64,000 nucleotides of DNA, taken from assembly GCF_000472785.1 (NCBI RefSeq), contig NZ_AXAL01000001.1, positions 307,070 through 371,069 on the forward strand. Reading direction: 5' to 3'. Below, one piece after another: positions 17,734 to 26,939 of the stretch. Position 1 is the first letter of the stretch. Each line of letters begins with the position of its first letter. The notes under the pieces are model-generated. The model worked only from the letters and a program-made list of their open reading frames with translations. It searched no databases and was not told the origin of the DNA. The translations under genes were made by a program, and so were the position numbers. This DNA is from Mesorhizobium loti CJ3sym (lineage in GTDB: Bacteria; Pseudomonadota; Alphaproteobacteria; Rhizobiales; Rhizobiaceae).

Positions 17734-18792
17734 TCAGATGGTGACGACCATCTTGCCGGCATTGGCAAGCGGCGTCGTCACGCCCGACAGCATGGTGCGG
17801 ATATGGGCCAGGTTCTGGTAGCGACCATTGACCGAAATGCGCGGCAAGGCATGCAGGAAGCCGGCATGTTCAGCGTGCAGCAGACCATGGCGGGTCGTCA
17901 CGGCCGAGACATAGCCGGCGTCACGGACAAAGCCCACTTCGCGGCAGCCGACGGCGCTGGCATAGCCATAGGGATAGGCAAAATGGCGAGGCTCCCCGCC
18001 GAGCGCGGTCCGCAACACGTCTTTCACGGCGCCGATCTCGTGGCGCGCATCGGCTTCGGAAAGCCGCTTCAGATTGCTGTGGTTGATCGTATGGGCGCCG
18101 ATCGCCACCAACGGATGCGCGGCCACAGCACGAAGCTCATCCCAGTTCATCAGTGTGCGCAGTCGTGGGGCGTCTGCGTCGACGCCATTTGATTTGGCAA
18201 GATCGCGCAGCACGCTCCGCAGATCTTCCTCGCGAACCGCGGTGGCGAGGTAGGCGTGCAGCCGGGCTATGGCCTGGTGCTTCCTGGCCGGGGTCGCGCA
18301 ATCGATCACTGTCGGACCGTTGGAGGTCGGCAAGGTCAGGCGGTTGCATGCATTGACGATGTCCTCGGCCACGTCCCACCACAGGTCAGCGGTGCCGTCG
18401 ATCAGCCCGGGCGCGACATAGATGGTGATCGGAGCGCCGTGTTTTTCCAGCACCGGCAACGCCTCGGTCATGTTGTCGCGATAGGCATCGTCGGCGGTGA
18501 TGGTGGCGAACCGGCCGCCCTTGCCGCCTGCCTTGATGTGCTCCACGGCTTCGTCCATCGACACGAAGGCATAGCCGTCGGCCTTCATGTCGGCGATCAC
18601 CGCGTCGAGGAAACCGGGCGCAATGTTGAGGTGCCGGTTGACGCTGTCAGGCTTTTCGGGTGTCGCAGTCACGCGGTGCAGCATCAGGATGGCGCCGATG
18701 CCGCCGACAAACGGCCTGGCCAGTGGTGCGAGGCCGGTATAGCGGGCGAAATTGAGCGCCAGTTTCCGGATTGCCTCCCCGCCGTCGATCAT
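17734..18792 (-). CDS. Polysaccharide deacetylase (NodB homology domain)
   Basis: 352 aa. The NodB domain starts AILMLHRVTA; the metal/catalytic motif reads TADDAYRDN (D101-D102) where the consensus is TFDDGYxxN, and the H-box is GAHTINHSNL. DD and HxxxH are kept, so de-N- or O-acetylation of a polysaccharide is likely. There is no signal peptide, so it may act on a cytosolic intermediate. It is divergent (92 bp) from an acetyltransferase gene; together they suggest editing of a surface glycan. Confidence 0.82.
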   Translation of the reverse strand: MIDGGEAIRKLALNFARYTGLAPLARPFVGGIGAILMLHRVTATPEKPDSVNRHLNIAPGFLDAVIADMKADGYAFVSMDEAVEHIKAGGKGGRFATITADDAYRDNMTEALPVLEKHGAPITIYVAPGLIDGTADLWWDVAEDIVNACNRLTLPTSNGPTVIDCATPARKHQAIARLHAYLATAVREEDLRSVLRDLAKSNGVDADAPRLRTLMNWDELRAVAAHPLVAIGAHTINHSNLKRLSEADARHEIGAVKDVLRTALGGEPRHFAYPYGYASAVGCREVGFVRDAGYVSAVTTRHGLLHAEHAGFLHALPRISVNGRYQNLAHIRTMLSGVTTPLANAGKMVVTI

Positions 18793-18883
18793 TCATTCAC
18801 CTTTTGCGCCTAGGCTGATCCAAGCACGGAACACGCCTGAGCGCTCCCCCAAATCGGGATCAATACGCCTTAAGGATTGAGGT

Positions 18884-20113
18884 ATGGTTGACGCAATGGC
18901 GTCATTTGACGGCAATCGGCTCATGGCGACCGAGGCTTCGCCACGCGCCCTGCCCGGGGATGCCGTGGGGCTGTCGGTTTCCGTTGCCGCAGCCGAAGGG
19001 CTCGCCGCCTATGCGGGGTTCTGCAGCTCGGCGCTCTTTGCGCCTGCACAGGGCGCGATATGGATCCTGAACTGGGCCGCGCAGATCAAGCCGGATGTGG
19101 TGGTGGCGACGCTCACGCTCGAAGGAAAGCCGGTCTTCGCGCTGGCTCTCGAGGTCGTCAGCCGCGGCCCGCTCCGGGTCGCCCGTTTCATGGGCGACCG
19201 CCACGCCAATGGCAATTTCGCCGCAGCCGACCCGCAGTGGCTGGCCAGGGCTGACGTCACGGCCGTCCGCTCGATGTTTGCGGCCATCGCCAAGGCGCGC
19301 CCCGACATCGACCTCATCGCCCTGGAACGATTGCTGCCCGATCTCGACGGCATCGCCAATCCGCTCGCATCGCTCGATCACTTCGCCAGCCCCAATCTTT
19401 CGCTGGCCGTCGACCTTGCCGGTGGCTTCGATGCGCTGCTGTTGCGCGCCAGCGGCAAGCGCAAACGCAAGAAACATCGTTCGCAGACGCGCAAGTTCGA
19501 GGCGGTCGGCAACCACCGGCGCGTCGAGGCGCGCACCTCCGAAGAGGTGGACAGGCTGCTCGACGCGTTCTTCGAGATGAAGGAACTGCGTTTTCGCAAG
19601 ATGGGCATCGCCAACGTCTTCGGCGACGAACAGACCCGCGCCTTCTTCCGGGCGCTGTTCACGCAAGCCCTGGCCGAGGACAAGCCCTCTTTCATGCTGC
19701 ATGGGCTGGAGGTCGCCGGCAAGCTGCGCGCCATCACCGGGTCGAGCCGCTCCGGGAAACGCCTGATCTGCGAGTTCGGAGCGATCGCCGAGGATGATCT
19801 GGGCCACACCAGTCCCGGCGATTTCCTGTTCTTCGACAACATCCAGGAAGCCTGCGAGACCGGTTTTTCGGTCTATGATTTCTCTGTCGGCGACGAATCC
19901 TACAAGCGGCAGTGGTGCGATATCGAAACCCGGCATTTCGAGATGCTGGTGCCGCTGACGCTGAAGGGCCGCGCGCTGGCGCTGACGCTTCGTCAGGGTG
20001 CGCGGCTGAAAGCCTTCGTCAAGAACAGCCCAACGATCTGGAAGCTGACCAAGATGTTGCGCCGCAAGGCAGTTGGGCAGGCTGCGCCCGCTGCCACGGA
20101 CGACGAAAACTAG
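18884..20113 (+). CDS. GNAT-fold acetyltransferase, CelD/BcsL-like (Acetyltransf_6)
   Basis: 409 aa. The C-terminal half holds a FemX/CelD-like GNAT domain: DLAGGFDALLLRASGKRKRKKHRSQTR, ELRFRKMGIANVF, FMLHGLEVAGKLRAITGSS and YDFSVGDESYKRQWCD. That last motif is typical of the group linked to cellulose and exopolysaccharide acylation. The ATG at 18884 has AAGGATTGAGGT ahead. It is divergent from the deacetylase gene. It probably transfers an acyl group to a sugar or lipid-linked glycan in the cytosol. Confidence 0.78.
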   Translation: MVDAMASFDGNRLMATEASPRALPGDAVGLSVSVAAAEGLAAYAGFCSSALFAPAQGAIWILNWAAQIKPDVVVATLTLEGKPVFALALEVVSRGPLRVARFMGDRHANGNFAAADPQWLARADVTAVRSMFAAIAKARPDIDLIALERLLPDLDGIANPLASLDHFASPNLSLAVDLAGGFDALLLRASGKRKRKKHRSQTRKFEAVGNHRRVEARTSEEVDRLLDAFFEMKELRFRKMGIANVFGDEQTRAFFRALFTQALAEDKPSFMLHGLEVAGKLRAITGSSRSGKRLICEFGAIAEDDLGHTSPGDFLFFDNIQEACETGFSVYDFSVGDESYKRQWCDIETRHFEMLVPLTLKGRALALTLRQGARLKAFVKNSPTIWKLTKMLRRKAVGQAAPAATDDEN

Positions 20114-20827
20114 TCAGAAGTTGAGAGCTTCCCTGAGTGCCGGGCCGGCCCTGACACGAAGATCGAGATCGGCCTCGATATGGTCGATGTGGTGCAGCAT
20201 CAGCCGGCTCGCCCGCTCGCAATCGCTGCTCTCCAGCGCGCCGACGATTTCCGTGTGCTCGCTATGCCCGCAGGCTGAAACGCCAGACCGTCCGTAAAGG
20301 GCGATGACCAGTGACGACCGTGCAACCAGTTCTTCCATAAAGCGCTGCAGAATGGAGTTGCCCGCGACTGATGCGAGCAGCAGGTGGAAATCACCCGACG
20401 CCTTGATCTCGGAGCGGCGCGCATTGGGGCCGCGCTCGGCTATAAAGCGACCTTCCTCGTCGAGTTGAGCGCGAAACGCTGCAATATCGGCTGCTCTGAC
20501 GCGCCCGCAAGCGGCAATGGCGATGCCCGGCTCGATCAGCCGGCGCGAGGCAAACACCTGGCGCGCTTCCTCGGGCGACGGGTTGGCGACAAAGGCGCCA
20601 CGGTTTCGCTCGGTGCGCACAAGGCCCTCGAAGGACAGCATCTGCAACGCCGCGCGCGCCACGGTGCGCGACACGTCGAACAGCGTGCCGACCTCGCCTT
20701 CCGAAAGCTTGGTGCCCGGCGCCAGCCTGCGGTCGACGATGGCGTCGCGCAGATTGTCACGGATCGCCTGGGCGCGATCCTGGTTGGCGCTGTCGGTTGC
20801 GGAATAGATATGATCGGCAATGTTCAT
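20114..20827 (-). CDS. GntR-family transcriptional regulator (FCD/FadR subfamily)
   Basis: 237 aa. The N-terminal winged helix includes AIRDNLRDAIVDRRLAPGTKLSEGEVGTLFDVSRTVARAAL. The C-terminal FCD ligand domain includes FHLLLASVAGN, HSEHTEIVGAL and MLHHIDHIEADL, with the His and Asp residues that bind metal in this group. The ATG at 20827 is preferred; the open frame to 21076 would cover the shared promoter region. It lies divergent to the transporter operon and most likely controls it in response to an organic-acid-like ligand. Confidence 0.9.
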   Translation of the reverse strand: MNIADHIYSATDSANQDRAQAIRDNLRDAIVDRRLAPGTKLSEGEVGTLFDVSRTVARAALQMLSFEGLVRTERNRGAFVANPSPEEARQVFASRRLIEPGIAIAACGRVRAADIAAFRAQLDEEGRFIAERGPNARRSEIKASGDFHLLLASVAGNSILQRFMEELVARSSLVIALYGRSGVSACGHSEHTEIVGALESSDCERASRLMLHHIDHIEADLDLRVRAGPALREALNF

Positions 20828-20930
20828 GGCGATGTTGTTCCCGGCCTCTTCTAGCGCGACTCGTCCTCTCCGCACGAGAGGCAAAGTGGACACGAAGCCA
20901 AAAAAGATTGCATACGATTCTTGTGCATAT

Positions 20931-20965
20931 CGCCAACAATCGCCCATAATTTGTGCAATGCACAA
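20931..20965. promoter_or_regulatory. Candidate GntR operator: perfect palindrome plus half-site
   Basis: TTGTGCA-A-TGCACAA (20951-20965) is a perfect 7-1-7 palindrome in the divergent control region. A further half-site, TTGTGCAT, begins at 20931, exactly 20 bp upstream. FCD regulators bind short palindromes like this near their own promoters. Confidence 0.55.
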
Positions 20966-21090
20966 GACAGCTCGCTGCATGAGCAAAAGGCCAGAACCCT
21001 GATTTTTCAGACAATTCAATTGGTTGGCCCGACACATCCCATTTGGCACGCATGATGCATTGGTTAACACGACCAAACGGGGAAGCCTGA

Positions 21091-22179
21091 ATGTCCAAAG
21101 CCGCCGAGATCGACATCGTGTCCGTTTCGAAAGTCTATGGAACGACGACCGCCGTCGAGGACATCAGCCTGAAGATACCGGCGGGCACCTATTGCTGTCT
21201 GCTAGGCCCTTCCGGCTGCGGCAAGACCTCGACGCTACGCATGATCGCCGGCCACGAAAGCATTTCGTCGGGTGATGTCCGGCTCGGCAACACCGTCGTC
21301 ACCGACCTGCCGCCGGCCAAGCGCGGCACGGCAATGATGTTCCAGTCCTACGCTCTGTTCCCGCATCTCGACCTCATCGACAATGTCGCCTTCAGCCTGA
21401 AGATGAAGGGGGTCGACAAGGAACAGCGCCGCGCCAAGGCGCTCGACATGCTGAAGCTGATGCAGATGGAAGCCTATGCGACGCGCCGGCCCGCGCAGCT
21501 TTCCGGCGGCCAGCAACAGCGCGTGGCGCTGGCCCGCGCGCTCATTACCGATCCCGAGGCGCTGCTGCTCGACGAACCGCTGTCAGCGCTCGACCCGTTC
21601 CTAAAGATACGCATGCGTGCCGAGTTGAAGAAGCTGCAGACCTCGCTCGGCATCACCTTCGTCCACGTCACCCACAGCCAGGAGGAGGCCATGGCCTTGG
21701 CGGACCTGATCGTGGTGATGAATGACGGCCGCATCGAACAGGCAGCACCGCCGCGCGACGTGTTCGAACGGCCGGCCACGGCCTTTGTCGCGCGCTTCAT
21801 GGGCGACCACAATGTCATTTCCGGCCGGGTCACCGCCAGCCAGGACGGCATGGTCGTCTTCGACGTCAATGGCGGTGGCGCGCTCGCCGCCTGCGGGCAA
21901 GGCCAGGAGCCGGGCACGCCGATCGACATTGCCATCCGCACCGACCATGTGCGCATCGGCCAGGCGCCCTCGCCCGGCCTCGGCTTCACCGGCATCGTCT
22001 CCAACATCGAATATCGCGGCGCCACGGTGAAGCTGTCGGTTACCGGCGCCGGCATCGACGACTTCACCGTCATCATCGACGATTCCGACTTCTTTGCCAG
22101 ACCCGTCGCCCTTGGCGACGCTGTACCGCTCGCCTGGGATGCCGAGGATGCGATCGTCCTCGGCCGCCTTCATTCATGA
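21091..22179 (+). CDS. ABC transporter ATP-binding protein (PotA-like)
   Basis: 362 aa. Walker A is GPSGCGKTS (39-47), the signature LSGGQQQ (137-143) and Walker B ALLLDEP (157-163), followed by an HVTHSQEEAMALAD switch. The C-terminal TOBE domain (about 245-355) places it in the polyamine/putrescine-iron class. It powers import together with the binding protein and two permeases that follow. First gene of the operon. Confidence 0.93.
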   Translation: MSKAAEIDIVSVSKVYGTTTAVEDISLKIPAGTYCCLLGPSGCGKTSTLRMIAGHESISSGDVRLGNTVVTDLPPAKRGTAMMFQSYALFPHLDLIDNVAFSLKMKGVDKEQRRAKALDMLKLMQMEAYATRRPAQLSGGQQQRVALARALITDPEALLLDEPLSALDPFLKIRMRAELKKLQTSLGITFVHVTHSQEEAMALADLIVVMNDGRIEQAAPPRDVFERPATAFVARFMGDHNVISGRVTASQDGMVVFDVNGGGALAACGQGQEPGTPIDIAIRTDHVRIGQAPSPGLGFTGIVSNIEYRGATVKLSVTGAGIDDFTVIIDDSDFFARPVALGDAVPLAWDAEDAIVLGRLHS

Positions 22180-22213
22180 CTTCAACGAAGCAAAACAAGA
22201 CAGGGGAATAGGC

Positions 22214-23503
22214 ATGACAAAAACCACCGAAACGAAGACTGGCATTTCGCGCCGCTCGCTGCTCAAGACAGGTGCCGCCGCCGTCGGCTTTGCCGCCGGC
22301 TCGGGAGTCATCACAGGCTTCCCGACCATCTGGGCTCAGTCCAACATCACGCTGCGCCAGTTCGGCACCGGCGTATCAAACCTCAACGCCATCGCCGACA
22401 AGTGCAAGGCCGACCTTGGCATCACGCTGGAGATGACGGCGACCGATTCCGACGCCGCTGCCCAGCGCGCCGTGACCCAGCCCGACAGCTATGACATCGC
22501 CGACATCGAATACTGGATCTGCAAGAAAGTGTTCCCGAGCGGCGTGCTGCAGCCGATGGATGTCAGCAAGCTGAAATATTACGACGAGCTGGTGCCGCTG
22601 TTCAAAACCGGCAAGCTGACGCCCGACAGCGTCATTGCCCAGGGCACCGCGCCGCACACGGTTGGTTATGTCGAGGCGCAGGATTCAAAGACCTTCGCCA
22701 AAGCGCCGACCAACTGGTTCACCATGGTGCCGACCATCTACAACGCCGACACGCTCGGCATCCGCCCCGACCTCGTCGGTCGCGACATCACCACCTGGGC
22801 CGACATCTTGGATCCGGCCTTCAAGGGCAAGACCGCGATCCTCAACATCCCCTCGATCGGCATCATGGATGCGGCCATGATCATGGAAGCCACCGGCAAC
22901 ATCAAATATGCCGACAAGGGCAACATGACCAAGGACGAGATCGACAAGACGATCGACTTCCTGATCAAGGCCAAGCAGGCCGGCCAGTTCCGCGCCTTCT
23001 GGAAGTCCTTCGACGAGAGCGTCAATCTGATGGCGTCGGGCGAAGTGGTCATCCAGTCGATGTGGTCGCCGGCCGTTGCCGCCGTGCGCTCAAAGGGCAT
23101 CGCCTGCCGCTTCCAGCCGCTCAAGGAAGGCTACCGCTCGTGGGGCGGCGGTCTTGGCCTGGCAGCCCATCTCAAGGGCGCCGAACTCGACGCGGCCTAC
23201 GAATACATCAACTGGTACACGTCGGGCTGGGTCGGCGGCTACCTCAACCGCCAGGGCTACTACTCGGCCAACATGGTCTCGGCCAAGAAGTTCATGTCCG
23301 AGGATGAGTGGGGCTACTGGATCGAAGGCAAGCCGGCCAAGGGCGAAATCAAGGCGCCCGACGGCACCGTCATGGAAAAGGCCGGCGCCGTGCGTGACGG
23401 CGGCTCCTTCGAAGAGCGCATGGGCAAGGTCGCCTGCTGGAACTCGGTCATGGACGAGGACCGCTACATGGTGAAGCGCTGGAACGAGTTCATCGCGGCG
23501 TAA
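22214..23503 (+). CDS. ABC transporter substrate-binding protein (PotD-like, TAT-exported)
   Basis: 429 aa. The N-terminus has a twin-arginine signal (GISRRSLLKTGAAAVGFAAG). The mature part resembles spermidine/putrescine-type periplasmic binding proteins (PBP-like, SBP_bac_8), with NITLRQFGTGVSN and RSWGGGLGLAAHLKGAELDAAYEYINWY. The ATG at 22214 has AGGGGAATAGGC before it. The ligand is not known; the adjacent racemase hints at an amino-acid or hydantoin-like compound. Confidence 0.9.
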   Translation: MTKTTETKTGISRRSLLKTGAAAVGFAAGSGVITGFPTIWAQSNITLRQFGTGVSNLNAIADKCKADLGITLEMTATDSDAAAQRAVTQPDSYDIADIEYWICKKVFPSGVLQPMDVSKLKYYDELVPLFKTGKLTPDSVIAQGTAPHTVGYVEAQDSKTFAKAPTNWFTMVPTIYNADTLGIRPDLVGRDITTWADILDPAFKGKTAILNIPSIGIMDAAMIMEATGNIKYADKGNMTKDEIDKTIDFLIKAKQAGQFRAFWKSFDESVNLMASGEVVIQSMWSPAVAAVRSKGIACRFQPLKEGYRSWGGGLGLAAHLKGAELDAAYEYINWYTSGWVGGYLNRQGYYSANMVSAKKFMSEDEWGYWIEGKPAKGEIKAPDGTVMEKAGAVRDGGSFEERMGKVACWNSVMDEDRYMVKRWNEFIAA

Positions 23504-23525
23504 GCGAACAAGCGCCGCTCCTCTA

Positions 23526-23551
23526 CCCCTTCTCCCGTTGCGGAGAAGGGG
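23526..23551. repeat. 10-bp stem-loop between binding-protein and permease genes
   Basis: CCCCTTCTCC-CGTTGC-GGAGAAGGGG is a perfect 10-bp stem with no T-run after it. It is placed like a REP-type element that protects the upstream mRNA and lowers permease expression. Confidence 0.6.
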
Positions 23552-23590
23552 AACGCGGCTCAGGCCGCATCATCAAACCCGAGAGCATTG

Positions 23591-24502
23591 ATGACAGTCG
23601 CGCTCGAACGCCCTGCAATCGCCGCCGCGAAACCAGCCCGACGACGCCGCTTCTCGCTCAGTGCCGTCACGCCCTACCTTCAGTCGGCACCTCTGGCGCT
23701 GATCCTTGGCGCGTTCCTGCTTTTGCCGATCATCATGATCGTCGTCGTGTCCTTCTGGGACTACGACTTCGCCGCCATGTATCCGGATTTCCTGACCACC
23801 AACTATTCCGATGTGCTGGGCTCCTGGGTTACCTGGAAGACCTATCTCAACACCATCAAATTCGCCGTCATCGTCTGGGCGCTGACCTTGTTCATCGGCT
23901 TCTGGGTCGCCTATTTCCTCGCCTTCCACATCCGCACCACGGCCATGCAGATGGTGCTGTTCCTGGTCTGCACCGTGCCGTTCCTGACCTCCAACATCAT
24001 CCGCATGATCTCTTGGATCCCGGTGCTCGGCCGCAACGGGCTGATCAACTCGACGCTGGTGCATCTGGGGCTTGTACCCAAGCCCATCGAATGGCTGCTC
24101 TATTCCGAATTCGCGGTCGTGCTCGCCATGGTGCATCTCTACACGCTGTTCATGGTGACGCCGATCTTCAACACGCTGATGCGCATCGACCGCTCGCTGG
24201 TCGAGGCAGCACGCGATGCCGGCGCCTCCGGCTGGCAGGTGCTGTGGAACGTCATCATCCCGCTGGCCAAGCCCGGCATGGCGATCGGCACCATTTTCGT
24301 CGTCACGCTGGTGATGGCTGACTTCTCCACCGTGCAGGTGATGTCGGGCGGCCAGAGCGCATCCGTTGCGCTGATGATGAAGAACCAGATGTCGCTGCTG
24401 CAATATCCGGCCGCCGCGGCCAACGCCGTGGTGCTGCTGGTGCTGGTGCTGTTGATGGTCGCCGGCATCCTGCGCATCGTCGATATCCGCAGGGAGCTTT
24501 GA
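23591..24502 (+). CDS. ABC transporter permease (PotB-like)
   Basis: 303 aa, six membrane segments. The EAA loop is LVEAARDAGASGWQVLWNVIIPLAKPG (its start about residue 202). The ATG at 23591 is chosen over a TTG just before it. It pairs with the next gene to form the membrane channel of the importer. Confidence 0.92.
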   Translation: MTVALERPAIAAAKPARRRRFSLSAVTPYLQSAPLALILGAFLLLPIIMIVVVSFWDYDFAAMYPDFLTTNYSDVLGSWVTWKTYLNTIKFAVIVWALTLFIGFWVAYFLAFHIRTTAMQMVLFLVCTVPFLTSNIIRMISWIPVLGRNGLINSTLVHLGLVPKPIEWLLYSEFAVVLAMVHLYTLFMVTPIFNTLMRIDRSLVEAARDAGASGWQVLWNVIIPLAKPGMAIGTIFVVTLVMADFSTVQVMSGGQSASVALMMKNQMSLLQYPAAAANAVVLLVLVLLMVAGILRIVDIRREL

Positions 24503-24503
24503 G

Positions 24504-25322
24504 GTGAGCCACGAAAAACGCACCTTGGAATTCTATGTGTTGGCCGGCTTCTTCGCGCTGTTCGTGCTGTTCCTGTACGGCCCGCTTTCGGCGATCCTGA
24601 TCCTCTCCTTCCAGGGCGAGACCGGCGGCCTCACCTTCCCGCTCAACGGCGTGTCGTTGCACTGGTTCGCCAATCTGTTCGAGCGTCAAGCGGTTGGCGA
24701 TTTCGGCGGCAGCTTCAAGCGCTCGCTGGTCCTGGGCCTGATGGTGATGGTCGTCACCGTCGTGGTGTCACTGCTGGCGGGGCTCGCCTTCCGGCAAAAA
24801 TTTCGCGGAGCGACGGCTTTGTTCTATCTGGCCGTCGCCAGCCTCGTCGTGCCCTCGATCATCATTTCGCTGGGCATCGGCGTCGTCTTCCAGCAGGTCG
24901 GTTTTCGCCCTGCCTGGTACACGTCGGCCTTCGGCGCACACCTGACCTGGACCTTGCCGTTCGGCGTGCTGATCATGTTCGCCGTCTTCAACCGTTTTTC
25001 GCCGGCTTACGAGGAAGCCGCCCGCGATCTTGGCGCCAGTTCCTGGCAGACCTTCGCCCATGTCGTCTTGCCGATGATCGCGCCGAGCCTGATCGGCGTC
25101 GGCCTGTTCGGCTTCACACTGTCCTATGACGAATTCGCCCGCACGCTGATGACCTCAGGCAGCTTCAACACGCTGCCGCTCGAGATCTACGGCATGACCA
25201 CCAATGTCACCACGCCGGTGCTCTACGCGCTGGGCACGGTGACGACTGTGTTCTCCTTCCTGGTGATCCTGGCGACGCTGGGCGTCATCCTCTATGTCGG
25301 CCGCCGCCGGGCGAGAGCGTGA
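24504..25322 (+). CDS. ABC transporter permease (PotC-like)
   Basis: 272 aa, six membrane segments. The EAA loop is YEEAARDLGASSWQTFAHVVLPMIAPS. The start is GTG at 24504, one base after the previous stop, with AGGGAG upstream. It is the second channel subunit. Its stop overlaps the start of the racemase gene (GTGA), so uptake and racemisation are translationally coupled. Confidence 0.92.
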   Translation: MSHEKRTLEFYVLAGFFALFVLFLYGPLSAILILSFQGETGGLTFPLNGVSLHWFANLFERQAVGDFGGSFKRSLVLGLMVMVVTVVVSLLAGLAFRQKFRGATALFYLAVASLVVPSIIISLGIGVVFQQVGFRPAWYTSAFGAHLTWTLPFGVLIMFAVFNRFSPAYEEAARDLGASSWQTFAHVVLPMIAPSLIGVGLFGFTLSYDEFARTLMTSGSFNTLPLEIYGMTTNVTTPVLYALGTVTTVFSFLVILATLGVILYVGRRRARA

Positions 25323-26071
25323 CCGTGCAGATACTGGTGGTGAACCCCAACACGACGGCGAGCATGACCGAGACGATCGCGGCGGCAGCGCGCGGCGTCG
25401 CCGGCGCCTGGACCGAAATCGTCGCCGTCACCTCGTCCATGGGTCCGGCCTCCATCGAGGGCTATTATGACGAGGCACTGGCTGTGCCGGGCCTCTTGAT
25501 GGAGATCGCCGCCGGCGAGCGACAGGGTGCTCAAGCCGCTATCATCGCCTGTTTCGACGACACCGGGCTAGATGCCGCGCGCGCCATGGCCGCCATTCCC
25601 GTCCTCGGCATCTGTGAGGCGGCGCTCAGCCTCGCCTCCTTCATCGCCCAGCGCTTCAGCGTCGTCACCACCACCGACCGCTCGCGCGTGCCCGTGGAGG
25701 CGCTGGTGCAGCGCTACGGCATGGCCGGGCGCGCGCGTGTGCGCGCCGCCGATATTCCCGTGCTTTCCCTTGAAGACCCGGCATCCGGCGCGGTCGAGAA
25801 ACTGCGCGGCGAAATCGCCCGCGCCATCGAGGAGGACCGCGCCGAGGCTATCGTGCTTGGTTGCGCCGGCATGGCCGATCTTGCCCACCGTCTGCAGGAG
25901 GAATTCAGCGTGCCGGTCATCGACGGCGTGAGTGCGGCGGTGAAGCAGGCGGAAGCGTTGATTGCCTTGGGCCTGTCGACCTCCAAGCGCGGCGCCTATG
26001 CCAGCCCTCTCGCCAAGCCCTATCGCGGCGTGCTGAAATCCTTCTCGCCCGGGATGATCGCCGCGGAATGA
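25319..26071 (+). CDS. Asp/Glu/hydantoin racemase family protein
   Basis: 250 aa. It begins ILVVNPNTTASMTETIAAAAR, has an IIACFDDTGLDAARA motif and a second Cys motif, AIVLGCAGMADLA. The two cysteines at the expected positions (C81 and C182 region) are the acid/base pair of cofactor-independent racemases (HyuE, AspR). It should interconvert enantiomers of a hydantoin, allantoin or acidic amino acid. The 4-bp GTGA overlap with the permease gene ties it to the imported compound. Confidence 0.88.
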   Translation: MTVQILVVNPNTTASMTETIAAAARGVAGAWTEIVAVTSSMGPASIEGYYDEALAVPGLLMEIAAGERQGAQAAIIACFDDTGLDAARAMAAIPVLGICEAALSLASFIAQRFSVVTTTDRSRVPVEALVQRYGMAGRARVRAADIPVLSLEDPASGAVEKLRGEIARAIEEDRAEAIVLGCAGMADLAHRLQEEFSVPVIDGVSAAVKQAEALIALGLSTSKRGAYASPLAKPYRGVLKSFSPGMIAAE

Positions 26072-26910
26072 GAGCCATGAAACCGACCCTCCGCACACTG
26101 TCGCTGCAGGAACTGAGTGTTCTGATCGACTGGGCGGCCGCCGAGGGATGGAACCCTGGCATCGACGATGCAGCCGCCTTCCAGGCTACGGATCCGGAAG
26201 GCTTCATCGGCGCGTTTGTCGGCAATGAGATGGTCGCGGCAATCTCGGCTGTCGCCTACGGTCCCGAATTTGGTTTCATCGGCCTTTACATCTGCCGGCC
26301 CGACATGCGTGGCAAAGGCTACGGCAAGGCGGTTTGGACTGCCGGCATGAAAAGGCTCGCAGGCCGCACGATAGGGCTCGACGGGGTTGAAGAACAGCAG
26401 AGCAACTATCGGCGCAAAGGCTTCCGTCCGATCTATGAGACCATCCGTTACAGCGGGCGCCCGGCAGTACCAGCCGTCAGCGCCGAACGGCTGCGTACGG
26501 TTACCACGCAGCTCATTCCCGACATCATCGCCTATGATGCCCATTGCTTTCCCGCGCCCCGGCGCGCGTTCCTGCAGCAGTGGCTGCAGCCGCCGCACCA
26601 TGCGCTGGCGGCAATCACGTCCCAAGGGACGAACGGCTATGCGGTGGCGCGCTTGTGCCGCGATGGCTTCAAGATCGGACCCTTGTTCGCAGACGGCGTG
26701 GAGACCGCGCTGCACTTGCTTGAAAGCCTGGCGGGTGCCTGCGAGGGCGATCTCAACATCGACGTTCCGGCAACGAAGCTGGACTTCATATCGGCGCTCG
26801 GTGCGGCTGGCTTCTCACCGACCTTCACCACCACGCGAATGTACAAGGGGCGGCCGCCGAAGCTCGGCCCCGAGCGGATATTCGGCGTGACGAGCCTGGA
26901 ACTGGGATAA
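26068..26910 (+). CDS. GNAT-family N-acetyltransferase with C-terminal Acetyltransf_18-like domain
   Basis: 280 aa. The first GNAT domain has the acetyl-CoA loop RPDMRGKGYGKAVW (RxxGxG/A) after FGFIGLYICRP. The second half (from about 145) resembles the YitH/HsdE-type C-terminal domain, with ITSQGTNGYAVARLCRDGFKIGPLFAD. The ATG at 26068 overlaps the racemase stop (ATGA); a second Met is at 26077. As the last gene of the operon it probably acetylates the imported or racemised amine. Confidence 0.82.
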   Translation: MRAMKPTLRTLSLQELSVLIDWAAAEGWNPGIDDAAAFQATDPEGFIGAFVGNEMVAAISAVAYGPEFGFIGLYICRPDMRGKGYGKAVWTAGMKRLAGRTIGLDGVEEQQSNYRRKGFRPIYETIRYSGRPAVPAVSAERLRTVTTQLIPDIIAYDAHCFPAPRRAFLQQWLQPPHHALAAITSQGTNGYAVARLCRDGFKIGPLFADGVETALHLLESLAGACEGDLNIDVPATKLDFISALGAAGFSPTFTTTRMYKGRPPKLGPERIFGVTSLELG

Positions 26911-26939
26911 GCACCGAGCGTCAGAGAACAGCAGTTCTA

